Source of the DNA: Actinomycetota bacterium
GTDB lineage: Bacteria; Actinomycetota; Actinomycetes; Actinomycetales; Microbacteriaceae
NCBI GenBank assembly: GCA_009703455.1
Contig: WLGB01000008.1
Span: 1-41,960 of the forward strand
DNA length: 41,960 bases
Direction of reading: 5' to 3'
Below the pieces are notes generated by a model that saw only the letters and a program-made list of their open reading frames with translations, was not told where the DNA came from and searched no databases. Of the stretch, positions 26,526 to 35,959 are shown piece by piece (within the stretch, counting starts at the first letter, position 1; every line of letters begins with the position of its first letter). The translations under genes and the position numbers were made by a program.

Positions 26526-26579
26526 TTTACATTCCCGAAACATTTCACGCACCTGCTGAAACATCTCCCTAGCTAGACT
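26526..26579 (+). promoter_or_regulatory. Candidate nitrogen-regulated promoter of glnA1
   Basis: TTTAC (26526-26530), 6 nt, GAAAC (26537-26541) resembles one half of the actinobacterial GlnR box (gTnAC-n6-GaAAC). A second GAAAC occurs at 26558-26562, as part of a direct repeat GAAACATYTC with a 21-bp period, two helical turns. TAGACT (26574-26579) is a -10 candidate with no good -35, which would fit activator dependence. The second half-site is imperfect (21 rather than 22 bp), so this is a candidate only. Confidence 0.4.
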
Positions 26580-26630
26580 TTGGGCTAATCGGAGCTTTTG
26601 GCCCGGATAGTCAACCGAAGGGAACCCACC

Positions 26631-28055
26631 ATGTTTAAAACTGCCTCAGAAGTTGTGAAGTTCATCAAGGATAACGACGTCAAATTTCTAGACGTGCGTT
26701 TCACTGACCTTCCTGGAGTCCAACAACACTTCAACTTGCCAGCCGCAATGATTGACGAACAGTTTTTCATCGATGGCCAACTTTTTGACGGTTCTTCCAT
26801 TCGTGGTTTTGCTTCAATTCACGAATCTGACATGCAGCTGATCCCTGATGTGACAACCGCGTACTTAGACGCTTTCCGAGTCGAGAAAACTCTGATTATG
26901 GTTTTTGATATCTACAACCCAAGAAATGGTGAGATCTACGCGCGCGACCCACGCCAGGTTGCTAAAAAAGCTCAGGCCTACCTCAATACAACTGGTCTAG
27001 CAGACACTGCTTTTTTTGCTCCAGAAGCTGAGTTTTTCATATTCGACGACGTGCGATATGAGAACAAGCAGAACACTGCATATCATTTCATCGACAGCTC
27101 AGAAGCCGCTTGGAATTCAGGGCGCCAGGAAGAAGGGGGAAACCTAGCTAACAAGACTCCGTACAAAGGCGGCTACTTCCCAGTTTCACCAGTTGATCAG
27201 CATGTAGACATGCGAGACCAGATTGTTTTGGAGCTAGAAGCTGCTGGCCTGTCTGTTGAAAGAAGCCACCATGAGGTCGGAACTGCAGGTCAAGGAGAAA
27301 TCAACTACCGCTTTGACACCTTGCTACACGCAGCCGATGACATCTTGAAGTTCAAGTACATCGTCAAGAACGTAGCGCACTCTTTCGGTAAGACCGCAAC
27401 CTTTATGCCAAAGCCGCTATTTGGAGACAACGGCTCCGGTATGCATGTTCACCAGTCACTCTGGAAAGACGGCAAGCCATTGTTTTATGACGAATCTGGT
27501 TACGGAGGGCTCAGTGATCTGGCACGCTGGTACATCGGTGGAATCTTGAAACACGCACCAAGCTTGCTGGCTTTCACTAACCCAAGCGTTAACTCTTACC
27601 ACCGTCTAGTGCCAGGCTTCGAAGCTCCAGTGAACTTGGTTTACTCTGCTGGAAACCGATCAGCAGCGATTCGCATCCCAATGACAGGCACAAACCCCAA
27701 GGCTAAGAGAATCGAGTTCCGTGCACCGGATGCCTCCTCAAACCCTTACTTAGCCTTCGCTGCAATGCTGATGGCAGGACTTGATGGAATTAAGAACCGC
27801 ATCGAGCCACACGAGCCAGTGGATAAGGACCTTTATGAACTTCCACCTGAAGAAGCAAATCTAATCCCACAGGTTCCTGGAACTCTTGAAGAAGTGCTTC
27901 AGGCCCTTGAAGCCGACCATGACTACCTACTAGCTGGAGACGTATTCACCAAGGATCTAATCGAGACCTGGATTGACTACAAGCGTGAGAAAGAAATTGC
28001 GCCGCTTGCAATGAGGCCTCACCCTTACGAATTCGAGCTCTACTACGGCGTCTAG
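26631..28055 (+). CDS. glnA: Glutamine synthetase type I (GlnA1, adenylylation-regulated)
   Basis: Dodecameric cytosolic enzyme making glutamine from glutamate, ammonia and ATP, the entry point of nitrogen. The 474-aa length and motifs are those of the GSI-beta class: FDGSSIRGF, the ATP-binding [27 protein letters not shown], and the adenylylation loop [10 protein letters not shown] with candidate target Tyr402. The frame is open 11 codons upstream, but ATG 26631 has AAGGGA (26618-26623) 7 nt before it and starts like the family ([12 protein letters not shown]). glnE, the enzyme that modifies this tyrosine, lies directly opposite with stop codons overlapping by 4 bp. Confidence 0.97.
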   Translation: MFKTASEVVKFIKDNDVKFLDVRFTDLPGVQQHFNLPAAMIDEQFFIDGQLFDGSSIRGFASIHESDMQLIPDVTTAYLDAFRVEKTLIMVFDIYNPRNGEIYARDPRQVAKKAQAYLNTTGLADTAFFAPEAEFFIFDDVRYENKQNTAYHFIDSSEAAWNSGRQEEGGNLANKTPYKGGYFPVSPVDQHVDMRDQIVLELEAAGLSVERSHHEVGTAGQGEINYRFDTLLHAADDILKFKYIVKNVAHSFGKTATFMPKPLFGDNGSGMHVHQSLWKDGKPLFYDESGYGGLSDLARWYIGGILKHAPSLLAFTNPSVNSYHRLVPGFEAPVNLVYSAGNRSAAIRIPMTGTNPKAKRIEFRAPDASSNPYLAFAAMLMAGLDGIKNRIEPHEPVDKDLYELPPEEANLIPQVPGTLEEVLQALEADHDYLLAGDVFTKDLIETWIDYKREKEIAPLAMRPHPYEFELYYGV

Positions 28056-31000
28056 TCAAAGAACAGCTTTTCAAAAACCATGCGTCCGCGTCGGGTGGCA
28101 GCAAGATAGTCTTGCTCAAGACTGCTAGCTCCCCCACGCGGATAGCCAATTAATCGCGCGATTCCCTCAAGCTGGTGTCTATCAGTGGGAAGAACATCGG
28201 TTCGCTTGTTCAGATATAGCATTGCAGCTGAGCGAATCTTTGAAGAGATTATCCAAGCTTCCTTCAGCACCCTGGCATCAGAGTTGTTCATTAGACCAAT
28301 AGCTTCCATCTGCTCAAGAGCCAAAAGGGTGTGCGGGGTTTGTATCTCGGGGAATGCATCCGCCTTTTTTAACTGAAACAATTGCACCAGCCATTCAACA
28401 TCGCTGATGGAACCTCGCCCAAGTTTTAGGTGACGCTTGGGGTCGGCACCTTGCGGAAGTCGTTCCACTTCGACTCTTGCCTTGATTCTACGAATCTCGG
28501 TAAGAGCGCTTGGCTCAATTTCTTTTGGGTACCGATACTGGTCAATCAATTCGACAAACGACGCCTTAATGCCAGACTCCCCTGAAATCAACCTGGCACG
28601 AAGCAGAGCTTGAGACTCCCAGGTCCCTGCCCAGCGCTTGTAATAGGCGGCATAAGATTCAATCGATCGAACAATCGGACCGTTTTTACCTTCTGGCCGA
28701 AGATCAAGATCTAGCTCGAACTCGAGTGATTGATCGGCCGACAGTGACCGAATCTCGGAAACCAGAAACTCAGCCTCTGCCTGAGCCTTGTTTACGTCTT
28801 CAGACAGTGAACGATACACGAACATGACATCGGCGTCGGAACCAAATCCCAACTCCGCTCCCCCAAATCTTCCCATTGAAACGATGGCAAGCTCGTGGGT
28901 AAGTGGGCCTTGTTTAGCGATTAGAAACTTAGTTGCGATTTCCTGTATAGCCACTAAATAGCTCTCTGTCAGATCAGAAAGTCCTTTTGCGGTGCTTTCA
29001 AGATCCAAAATACCCAGGGCAGAACCCATTGCAATCCGAAGAGTCTCTTTTCTTCTGATTGCCCGAACGCTCGCCGCAGCTAACTCCGGGTCACCGTGCC
29101 TGGAGATTATGGCATCAAACTGCGCGGTCAATCCTTCAAGCGAATCGGGCTGGAGCTCCTCGGCGCGATCAAACCAGGCCGCCGCCTCAGGACTTTTCTC
29201 AAACAAGTTGGTTGCAAGTCGACTAGTGGAGAAAACCTGAGTCATTCGCTTGGCGGCCCCTGACGAATCGCGGAGCATCCGAAGGTACCAATGCGAATCA
29301 CCTAGGTCTTCACTGAGTCTTCGAAATGCTAAAAGAGCTGCGTCCGGGTCGGTCCCTTCGGCAAACCATTGGAGTAGGACAGGTAGCAACTGTCTCTGGA
29401 TTGCAGCGCGTCTTGAAAGGCCAGAAGTAAGTGCCCCAATGTGTGCGAGTGCGCTTTTAGAGTCCTCAAAACCAATTGCGGAAAGTCTTTCTTGAGCCTG
29501 AGTACTACTGAGCTCAAGGTCTTCTTGACTGAGCCCGGAGACGGCACTTAAGAGGGGGCGATAGAAGAGCTGCTGATGTAAGTCCCTTACTTCAAGCTTG
29601 ACCTTTTCCCATCTCTCTATCAGTTGCTCAGCGGTCATCTGAATCGACACGGCACGGGCAATTGATCTCCTGGCACCGTCACTTTCTGGCATGAGGTGCG
29701 TTCGTCTCATGCCAGAAAGTTGTATGCGGTGCTCAAGCAGGCGGAGAAAGCGGTAGTGAGAACTGAAGCGATCAGCGTCCTGGCGCCCGATGTATCCGGC
29801 CTTAGACAGCGCAGCAAGGGCTCCCAGAGTGTCCCTGACTCTGATTGAGTCATCGGCTCTGCCATGGACCAACTGGAGCAGCTGAACGGTAAATTCGATA
29901 TCTCTTAGTCCGCCAGGGCCAAGCTTGATCTGGGAATCAATCTCATTTGCTGGAATGAAGTCGGTGACTCGCTGGCGCATTTTCTGAACCGAATCAACAA
30001 AGTTTTCACGGACGGTGCTCCCCCAGACCTTTGGCCAAATCCGGTCGATGTAGTCTTTTCCAAGGTCTGCGTCTCCGGCTATTGGACGAGCCTTCAGTAA
30101 TGCCTGAAACTCCCAGCTTTCCGACCATCGCTCGTAATAACTCTGATGCGAATCAAGAGACCGAACTAGCGCGCCGGCTTTACCTTCTGGTCGCAAATTC
30201 GCATCTACTTGCCAAAGGGCTGGTTCAGTTGCCAGTTCATCCATGATTCGCATCATCCGAGATACAACTTTTGTCGCAATTTCTAGTGCCCGATTACCAT
30301 CTAGAGAACCCGATGGTTCGGCCACAAAAATTACATCAACGTCTGAAATGTAATTGAGCTCCCTCGCCCCACACTTACCCATCCCAATTACTGAGATTCT
30401 TGTAGCGTCGACCTCGTTTGCTGGATAGGAGACTGCGTTTCCAGTGTCCTTGATTTCAGATCTCGACAGGCTGAGTCCAGCGTCAATTGTGGCTCCTGCC
30501 AAATCCGCTAATGACGCTGAAACAACGTCGACTCCACTGGTCGCATCAATCTGTTCGAGATCAAAGATTGTTATGGAAAGAAGTTGTTTTCGGTATGCGA
30601 TTCGGATATCTTGAACTGAACTCGCACTAGCCGAAAGAACATTTGCATGATCCAAAAGCGAGGGTAATTTGGATTTGCCACCGAGTTGTCCAAGTTGATT
30701 TATGTGCCTATCGAGAAATTCAAACAGGGCCGTCGAAGCACCAAGGACCAGGCAAAGCCTTCCGAGTGCTTCTGCGTTTACGCAAAATTGCTTGAGCTCT
30801 TCAGTGTGATTTCGAGTAAGCGCCAGAAGCAACCCAAGCGCCTGGTCAGGATTTTGTGTCTTGGATACGCAATCTAGTGCCGTATTTCCCGGCTGACCGA
30901 TTAGGTCAACTAGTTCCTCAAGGTTTTTTAGCGCAAGTTCAAGGTCAATGAATCCATAACTTGCAAGCTCATATAGCCCCTTGTTGCGCTCGAGAGCCAT
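28052..31000 (-). CDS. glnE: Bifunctional glutamine synthetase adenylyltransferase/deadenylase
   Basis: GlnE attaches AMP to, and removes it from, the regulatory tyrosine of GlnA according to nitrogen state. The 982-aa protein has the two nucleotidyltransferase domains of the family: the N-terminal deadenylase site [21 protein letters not shown] (about 206-226) and the C-terminal adenylylase site [21 protein letters not shown] (about 705-725), each followed by DxxLRPEGKxGxxVRS. Both Asp pairs are intact. ATG start 6 bp after the glnA2 stop, so glnA2-glnE form an operon. A perfect 15-bp inverted repeat lies within the gene near codon 430. Confidence 0.96.
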   Translation of the reverse strand: MALERNKGLYELASYGFIDLELALKNLEELVDLIGQPGNTALDCVSKTQNPDQALGLLLALTRNHTEELKQFCVNAEALGRLCLVLGASTALFEFLDRHINQLGQLGGKSKLPSLLDHANVLSASASSVQDIRIAYRKQLLSITIFDLEQIDATSGVDVVSASLADLAGATIDAGLSLSRSEIKDTGNAVSYPANEVDATRISVIGMGKCGARELNYISDVDVIFVAEPSGSLDGNRALEIATKVVSRMMRIMDELATEPALWQVDANLRPEGKAGALVRSLDSHQSYYERWSESWEFQALLKARPIAGDADLGKDYIDRIWPKVWGSTVRENFVDSVQKMRQRVTDFIPANEIDSQIKLGPGGLRDIEFTVQLLQLVHGRADDSIRVRDTLGALAALSKAGYIGRQDADRFSSHYRFLRLLEHRIQLSGMRRTHLMPESDGARRSIARAVSIQMTAEQLIERWEKVKLEVRDLHQQLFYRPLLSAVSGLSQEDLELSSTQAQERLSAIGFEDSKSALAHIGALTSGLSRRAAIQRQLLPVLLQWFAEGTDPDAALLAFRRLSEDLGDSHWYLRMLRDSSGAAKRMTQVFSTSRLATNLFEKSPEAAAWFDRAEELQPDSLEGLTAQFDAIISRHGDPELAAASVRAIRRKETLRIAMGSALGILDLESTAKGLSDLTESYLVAIQEIATKFLIAKQGPLTHELAIVSMGRFGGAELGFGSDADVMFVYRSLSEDVNKAQAEAEFLVSEIRSLSADQSLEFELDLDLRPEGKNGPIVRSIESYAAYYKRWAGTWESQALLRARLISGESGIKASFVELIDQYRYPKEIEPSALTEIRRIKARVEVERLPQGADPKRHLKLGRGSISDVEWLVQLFQLKKADAFPEIQTPHTLLALEQMEAIGLMNNSDARVLKEAWIISSKIRSAAMLYLNKRTDVLPTDRHQLEGIARLIGYPRGGASSLEQDYLAATRRGRMVFEKLFFD
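29681..29720. repeat. Perfect 15-bp inverted repeat with 10-nt loop inside glnE
   Basis: ACTTTCTGGCATGAG (29681-29695) and CTCATGCCAGAAAGT (29706-29720) are exact reverse complements separated by 10 nt. It falls in the coding sequence, spelling LSGMR, a short RTH-containing loop, and LMPES on the minus strand, between the two catalytic domains of GlnE. No T-run follows, so it is not a standard terminator. A perfect repeat of this size is far beyond chance for the window. Confidence 0.9.
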
Positions 31001-31006
31001 GAATAA

Positions 31007-32344
31007 CTAGAGTGTCTCGAAATTCTGTTTCAGCTCAAACGGAGTCACTTGAGAGCGGTACGCGGACCATTCCGCCTGCTTGTTAGCAAGCACATAGCTA
31101 AACACTTGTTCACCCAAAGTCTCGGCTGCTAGCTCTGATTCCTCAAGAAGCCTAATTGCGTGATCTAAAGACTGTGGTAGCGGCTGGATTCCTAGCGCGC
31201 GACGTTCAGAGTCAGTCAGGTCCCACACGTTATCTTCGGTCTCGGCGGGAAGTTCGTACTCGTTTTCTATACCCTTTAGCCCAGCAGCTAGAAGCAGTGC
31301 GTATGCCAAGTATGGATTTGCTGCAGAGTCAATTGCCCGGTATTCCACTCTCGAGGACTGGCCCTTGTCAGGTTTGTAAAGTGGAACTCGGATTAGGGCT
31401 GATCGATTGTTGTGACCCCAACACACAAAGCTTGGAGCTTCCCCTCCACCCCACAGGCGCTTATAAGAGTTCACATACTGATTAGTGACGGCGGTAATCT
31501 CTGGAGCGTGACGCAATAGCCCAGCTATGAAGTGCCTACCAACTTTTGAAAGGTGATACTGACCGCTGGCGTCGTAAAAAGCATTGGTGTCACCTTCAAA
31601 AAGTGACATGTGAGTATGCATGCCTGAGCCGGGGTGCTCGGTGAAAGGCTTTGGCATGAAAGTAGCGTAGACTCCCTGCTCGATAGCAACTTCCTTGATT
31701 ACTGTTCTAAAAGTCATGATGTTGTCAGCCATTGTTAGCGCATCGGCATAACGAAGATCGATTTCGTTTTGGCCTGGACCGCCCTCGTGATGACTGAATT
31801 CAACAGAGATGCCAAGTTGCTCAAGCATCGATACCGCTCGACGTCTAAAGTCATGAGCAGTTCCGCCCGGTACGTTGTCGAAGTAGCCAGCTTTATCCAC
31901 TGGAATCGGACCCTCAGGACCAATCTCAGAAGACTTCAGAAGATAAAACTCGATTTCTGGATGTATGTAAAAAGAAAAACCCAAATCGCTTGCTTTGGCA
32001 AGCGCACGTCTAAGAACATGCCTGGGGTCAGCGGCCGCCGGCTGTCCGTCCGGAGTCAGTATGTCGCAAAATATTCTGGCCGTTGGGTTGATTTCTCCGC
32101 GCCAGGGCAGAATTTGGAAGGTTGAAGGATCGGGTTGGGCTAGCATGTCAGCCTCGTAGGTACGAGCAAGTCCCTCAATTGCCGAGCCATCGAATCCAAG
32201 ACCTTCGGCAAAGGCTCCTTCAACCTCGGCAGGAGCAATTGCGACAGACTTTAGGGTTCCTGCCACGTCTGTGAACCAAAGACGCACGAACTTTACGCCG
32301 CGCTCCTCGATGGTGCGAAGCACGAAATCGCGCTGCTTGTCCAT
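31007..32344 (-). CDS. glnA2: Glutamine synthetase type I, GlnA2-like
   Basis: A second GSI-type protein, 445 aa, resembling mycobacterial GlnA2 (GSI-alpha, not adenylylated). Motifs: GFDGSAIEGL, HPEIEFYL, EFSHHEGGPGQNEIDLRY, the ATP-binding MPKPFTEHPGSGMHTHMSL, NNRSALIRVPLY and SRVEYRAIDSAANPYLA. The adenylylation loop reads EDNVWDLTDSE, with no Tyr. It may be a true glutamine synthetase or a related gamma-glutamyl ligase; sequence alone does not decide, though the glutamate-binding motifs look orthodox. ATG has GGGAGAGG about 6 nt upstream. Operon with glnE; divergent from nadE across 38 bp. Confidence 0.93.
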   Translation of the reverse strand: MDKQRDFVLRTIEERGVKFVRLWFTDVAGTLKSVAIAPAEVEGAFAEGLGFDGSAIEGLARTYEADMLAQPDPSTFQILPWRGEINPTARIFCDILTPDGQPAAADPRHVLRRALAKASDLGFSFYIHPEIEFYLLKSSEIGPEGPIPVDKAGYFDNVPGGTAHDFRRRAVSMLEQLGISVEFSHHEGGPGQNEIDLRYADALTMADNIMTFRTVIKEVAIEQGVYATFMPKPFTEHPGSGMHTHMSLFEGDTNAFYDASGQYHLSKVGRHFIAGLLRHAPEITAVTNQYVNSYKRLWGGGEAPSFVCWGHNNRSALIRVPLYKPDKGQSSRVEYRAIDSAANPYLAYALLLAAGLKGIENEYELPAETEDNVWDLTDSERRALGIQPLPQSLDHAIRLLEESELAAETLGEQVFSYVLANKQAEWSAYRSQVTPFELKQNFETL

Positions 32345-32369
32345 GAAAAACCTCTCCCTTGCCTGCTAC

Positions 32370-32375
32370 TAGGCT
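32370..32375 (+). promoter_or_regulatory. Leaderless -10 element of nadE
   Basis: TAGGCT is followed by 7 nt and ATG 32383. This chooses 32383 over the in-frame TTG at 32359 and ATG at 32377. Confidence 0.4.
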
Positions 32376-32382
32376 AATGCTT

Positions 32383-34026
32383 ATGCCCGCAATTCGCGTA
32401 GCCATGGCCCAGATAAACCCTACAGTTGGGGACCTTGCCGGAAACAGCGAGAAAGTTCTAGAGTTTGCCAAGCGCGCAGGCGCTGCCGGCGCCACTGTTG
32501 TGCTCTTTCCTGAACTTGCTCTAAGCGGCTACCCAATCGAGGATTTAGCCTTGAGTCGAGACTTTATATCTTCAAGTGAGACAAGCATAAAGACCCTCGC
32601 TTTGGACCTTGCTGCGGCGGGATTGGCTGATATCACGGTGGTTATTGGATACCCAGGTTTTGCACTCACGCCTTCTAGTTGGGCCATCGGACAGAACAAA
32701 GCTGCCGTCATCAGGTCCGGCAAGGTTCTCGATAGCTACGCTAAGCACCACCTACCTAACTATTCTGTTTTCGATGAGTTCCGAGTTTTTGTTCCGGGTG
32801 AGGAACTTCTAACTTTCGAACTAGAAGGACTAAAACTTGCAATCGTTATCTGTGAGGATATTTGGCAATCGGGTGGGCCAGTTGGTCAAATAGCCAAATC
32901 CAAAGTTGATTTGACTTTGGTTCTCAATGGCTCTCCGTTTGAAGTTAGTAAAACAGATACCAGATTGGAGTTAGTCAAATCCCTCGCCGACACCCAATCC
33001 ACGGCTGTCGCGTACGTGAACCTTGTCGGAGGTCAGGATGACTTGGTATTTGATGGAAACAGTTTCGCGGTGGATGCTGGGGGTAATGAAATAGTTAGAG
33101 CCAAACAGTTTGTAGAAGATCTGATTTACTTCGACATCGAATCCAAAAAATCATTGACTACATCTCTAGAGGTCAAAGCCAAAGCGCCCGCAATTGAACA
33201 AATCTGGAATGCTCTAGTTCTTGGTTTGGGTGACTACGTGAGAAAAAACGGATTCAAGTCAGTTGTTCTTGGGCTCTCCGGCGGAATTGATTCAGCCGTT
33301 TGTGCGAGCATCGCAGTTGATGCACTTGGGTCACAAAATGTTTTCGGCATTGGTATGCCGAGCAAATATTCCTCTGACCATTCCCTATTAGACGCCAAAA
33401 CACTTGCCGAGAACACGGGATTGAACTATTCAGTCGAACCAATTCAGACCCTGGTTCAGCCTGTAATGGGGCAACTAAAACTTGAAGGGCTAGCGGCTGA
33501 AAATCTTCAGGCCAGAGTTCGAGCACTTATCCTGATGGGAACCTCGAACCAAGACGGGCACCTTGTGCTAACAACTGGCAACAAGACTGAGCTTGCAGTT
33601 GGATACTCCACTATCTATGGAGACTCGGTTGGCGGTTTCGCTCCAATAAAGGACGTTGAGAAAACCTTGGTCTGGGAGCTAGCAAAGTACCGAAATCAGC
33701 TGGCTGTCCAAAGGGATGAGGTTCCGCCGATACCTGAGTCCTCCATCACAAAACCTCCGTCTGCCGAGCTTCGTCCGGGCCAGCTAGATCAAGACTCGTT
33801 GCCTGACTATGCAGTTCTGGATAAAGTTCTTGAACTACACATTGAGCAGAAGCTCTCGGCTTCGGAAATCGTCACTCATGGTTTCTCAGCAGAACTAGTT
33901 GAATCTATTTTGAAGCTGGTGCGAAACTCCGAGTGGAAAAGGCGTCAAGGAGCTATTGGACCAAGGATTACTAAACTAGCCTTTGGTCGAGAGCGACGCA
34001 TGCCAATCACAAACACTTCCAACTAG
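32383..34026 (+). CDS. nadE: Glutamine-dependent NAD+ synthetase
   Basis: Final step of NAD+ synthesis: amidation of nicotinate adenine dinucleotide, using glutamine. The 547-aa protein is a fusion of an N-terminal nitrilase-like glutaminase with the triad Glu44 (LFPELAL), Lys121 (YAKHHLPNY) and Cys157 (VICEDIW), and a C-terminal NAD synthetase with the pyrophosphatase loop GLSGGIDSAV and TTGNKTELAVGYSTIYGD. The start is chosen from the leaderless promoter geometry and fits the family start RVAMAQINPTVGD. panB begins 6 bp after the stop, with AGGAG overlapping the stop codon. Confidence 0.96.
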   Translation: MPAIRVAMAQINPTVGDLAGNSEKVLEFAKRAGAAGATVVLFPELALSGYPIEDLALSRDFISSSETSIKTLALDLAAAGLADITVVIGYPGFALTPSSWAIGQNKAAVIRSGKVLDSYAKHHLPNYSVFDEFRVFVPGEELLTFELEGLKLAIVICEDIWQSGGPVGQIAKSKVDLTLVLNGSPFEVSKTDTRLELVKSLADTQSTAVAYVNLVGGQDDLVFDGNSFAVDAGGNEIVRAKQFVEDLIYFDIESKKSLTTSLEVKAKAPAIEQIWNALVLGLGDYVRKNGFKSVVLGLSGGIDSAVCASIAVDALGSQNVFGIGMPSKYSSDHSLLDAKTLAENTGLNYSVEPIQTLVQPVMGQLKLEGLAAENLQARVRALILMGTSNQDGHLVLTTGNKTELAVGYSTIYGDSVGGFAPIKDVEKTLVWELAKYRNQLAVQRDEVPPIPESSITKPPSAELRPGQLDQDSLPDYAVLDKVLELHIEQKLSASEIVTHGFSAELVESILKLVRNSEWKRRQGAIGPRITKLAFGRERRMPITNTSN

Positions 34027-34032
34027 GAGATC

Positions 34033-34842
34033 ATGAGTAGTCCATCAAGAAAGATTCGTACCAGTACGCTTTCTGAGCTGAAGAAGTCCGGGACTTCATT
34101 TGCGTGTTTGACTAGCTATGACTTCCTAACCGCCCAGATTTTTGACGAGGCCGGCATCGAGGTAATACTTGTTGGGGATTCGGCGGGGAACACTGTCCTT
34201 GGCCACGAAAACACCTTGGAAGTTTCACTCGATGAAATGGTGAGCTTTGGAAAAGCTGTGGCAACGGCGGCTAAGCAATCCTTGGTGGTTATCGACATGC
34301 CTTTTGGCTCCTACGAAATAAGTGCCGAGCAAGCTACTCAAAGCGCCATCAAGCTCATGAAGGAATCCGGCGCGGGTGCTATAAAACTCGAAGGCGGTAG
34401 CAACCGTGTCGAGCAGATCAAGGCAATAGTTTCTGCCGGAATCCCGGTGATGGGGCATCTGGGATTTACCCCGCAATCAGTTCACGCTCTCGGTGGTTTT
34501 AAAGTTCAAGGTCGAGGAGAATCAGGTGCTGAACTTATTCATGAAGCATCGGCCCTTCAAGAAGCAGGTGTGTTTGCCATAGTGCTCGAAATGGTCCCAG
34601 CAAATCTGGCTCAAACCATCACGGCGACCCTTCGAGTACCCACGATTGGAATTGGGGCTGGAAACGCGACCGATGGGCAGATTCTAGTCTGGCAAGACTT
34701 TGCCGGCCTATCAACTGGTTCGAGAAAATTTGTAAAGCAGTACGCCAATCTTAGAAAAGAACTGTCACAGGCCGCCGTGTCATTTAGAAGTGATGTCCAG
34801 GCCAGAGCGTTCCCTGGACCTGAGAATTCTTTCGAGGATTAA
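34033..34842 (+). CDS. panB: 3-methyl-2-oxobutanoate hydroxymethyltransferase
   Basis: PanB transfers a hydroxymethyl group from methylene-tetrahydrofolate to 2-oxoisovalerate, making ketopantoate for pantothenate and coenzyme A. The 269-aa length is normal. Visible motifs: LTSYDFLTAQIFDEAG, the metal-binding VGDSAGNTVLGHENT, DMPFGSY, AIKLEGG with the catalytic Glu region, GHLGFTPQSVH and IGIGAGNATDGQILVWQD. Its AGGAG ribosome site overlaps the nadE stop, so the two cofactor genes are cotranscribed. Stop codon overlaps that of the convergent small gene by 4 bp. Confidence 0.96.
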   Translation: MSSPSRKIRTSTLSELKKSGTSFACLTSYDFLTAQIFDEAGIEVILVGDSAGNTVLGHENTLEVSLDEMVSFGKAVATAAKQSLVVIDMPFGSYEISAEQATQSAIKLMKESGAGAIKLEGGSNRVEQIKAIVSAGIPVMGHLGFTPQSVHALGGFKVQGRGESGAELIHEASALQEAGVFAIVLEMVPANLAQTITATLRVPTIGIGAGNATDGQILVWQDFAGLSTGSRKFVKQYANLRKELSQAAVSFRSDVQARAFPGPENSFED

Positions 34843-35018
34843 TCATCGTCAATCTCCTGTTGTTTCCAGTCCTGCGACCGCGCCTTGATTATTTCCTCTG
34901 CATTTTGCGCCTCTTGTTCAGAGTCAAAGGGGCCAACTCGATCTAGAGAGGAACTTTTAAGTCCCAACTCGACCTGCTTAGTTCTGATGTTGAACCAGTA
35001 CTGCGGCTTATCTGACAA
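34839..35018 (-). CDS. Small SPOR-like/unknown protein conserved in actinobacteria, TTG start
   Basis: A 59-aa polar protein resembling small Microbacteriaceae proteins often annotated SPOR domain-containing: PQYWFNIRTKQVELGL, then DRVGPFDSEQEAQNAEEI with an alternating pattern and an acidic tail. The start is decided by the ribosome site: TTG at 35018 has GGGAGGA ending 5 nt before it, one of the strongest Shine-Dalgarno sites here, whereas the further upstream TTG at 35039 has none and would run through that site. No membrane segment. It is too small for the complete RNP-fold SPOR domain of about 70 residues, so peptidoglycan binding is uncertain. Confidence 0.75.
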   Translation of the reverse strand: MSDKPQYWFNIRTKQVELGLKSSSLDRVGPFDSEQEAQNAEEIIKARSQDWKQQEIDDD

Positions 35019-35065
35019 CGTCTTCCTCCCACTCTTCAAGGTTTAGCCTAACTGCTTGAACAAAT

Positions 35066-35071
35066 TAGACT
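35066..35071 (+). promoter_or_regulatory. Leaderless -10 element of map
   Basis: TAGACT is followed by 6 nt and the map ATG at 35078; the same hexamer stands before lipB and the rnpB 5' end. Confidence 0.45.
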
Positions 35072-35077
35072 GGAGCA

Positions 35078-35947
35078 ATGCCTCGGGATAGCCAAACTGG
35101 ATACTTAACGCCCGGCAAAATCTCAAAACCTCTAGAAGTTCCAGCTGGGATTGTTCGGCCTGAATATGTTGGAAAGCCTGCACCAGCCGAATGGGCTGGC
35201 GGGCACACCAAAAACTCAGAACAAATTGAAAAGATTCGAGCAGCTGGAACTATTGCCGCCCGAGCTATCGCCTTGGTCGGTGAGAATGCTAAGCCCGGGG
35301 TCACGACCGACGAACTAGACAAGATTGCCCACGACTACATAGTTTCGCAAGGCGCCTACCCATCAACACTTGGGTACCGGGGCTTTCCCAAGTCAAGTTG
35401 CACTTCTCTGAACGAAGTTATCTGTCACGGTATTCCTGACAACACTGAACTTCAGGAAGGTGACATCCTGAACGTCGACATCACCGCCTACAAAGATGGC
35501 TTCCACGGTGACAGTAACGTGACATTCTTGATTGGCGACGTACCCACGGAGGTTGCAGATCTTGTTGCAAGAACAAAAGAATCCCTAGATAGGGCAATCG
35601 GTGTTGTTATGCCAGGGCGCCCGATCAATGTAATTGGAAGAACTATCGAGTCTTTTGCGAAGCGATTCAACTACGGAGTGGTGAGAGATTTTACTGGGCA
35701 CGGTATTGGAGAAGCCTTCCACTCGGGCCTTGTCATTCCACACTTTGATGCGGCACCAAACTTTTCAAACACCATGGAAGTTGGGATGGTTTTTACCATT
35801 GAACCCATGCTCACTTTGGGAACTCACGAATGGGACATCTGGGCAGACAACTGGACAGTCACCACAAAAGACAAGTCAATCACCGCACAATTTGAGCACA
35901 CACTGGTGGTGACTGAGTCGGGGGCTGAAATTCTAACCCTGCCCTAG
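35078..35947 (+). CDS. map: Type I methionine aminopeptidase
   Basis: Removes the initiator methionine from new proteins. The 289-aa protein has a 40-residue N-terminal extension ([15 protein letters not shown]), typical of actinobacterial MetAP type 1c, which in relatives holds a proline-rich ribosome- or SH3-type segment. The pita-bread domain carries the five metal ligands: Asp in LNVDITAY, Asp in HGDSNVTF, His in [13 protein letters not shown], Glu in FTIEPML and Glu in [10 protein letters not shown]. Leaderless start after TAGACT. Divergent from the small gene (59 bp gap); ppgK follows after 12 bp. Confidence 0.95.
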   Translation: MPRDSQTGYLTPGKISKPLEVPAGIVRPEYVGKPAPAEWAGGHTKNSEQIEKIRAAGTIAARAIALVGENAKPGVTTDELDKIAHDYIVSQGAYPSTLGYRGFPKSSCTSLNEVICHGIPDNTELQEGDILNVDITAYKDGFHGDSNVTFLIGDVPTEVADLVARTKESLDRAIGVVMPGRPINVIGRTIESFAKRFNYGVVRDFTGHGIGEAFHSGLVIPHFDAAPNFSNTMEVGMVFTIEPMLTLGTHEWDIWADNWTVTTKDKSITAQFEHTLVVTESGAEILTLP

Positions 35948-35959
35948 ACTGAAGTTTCT

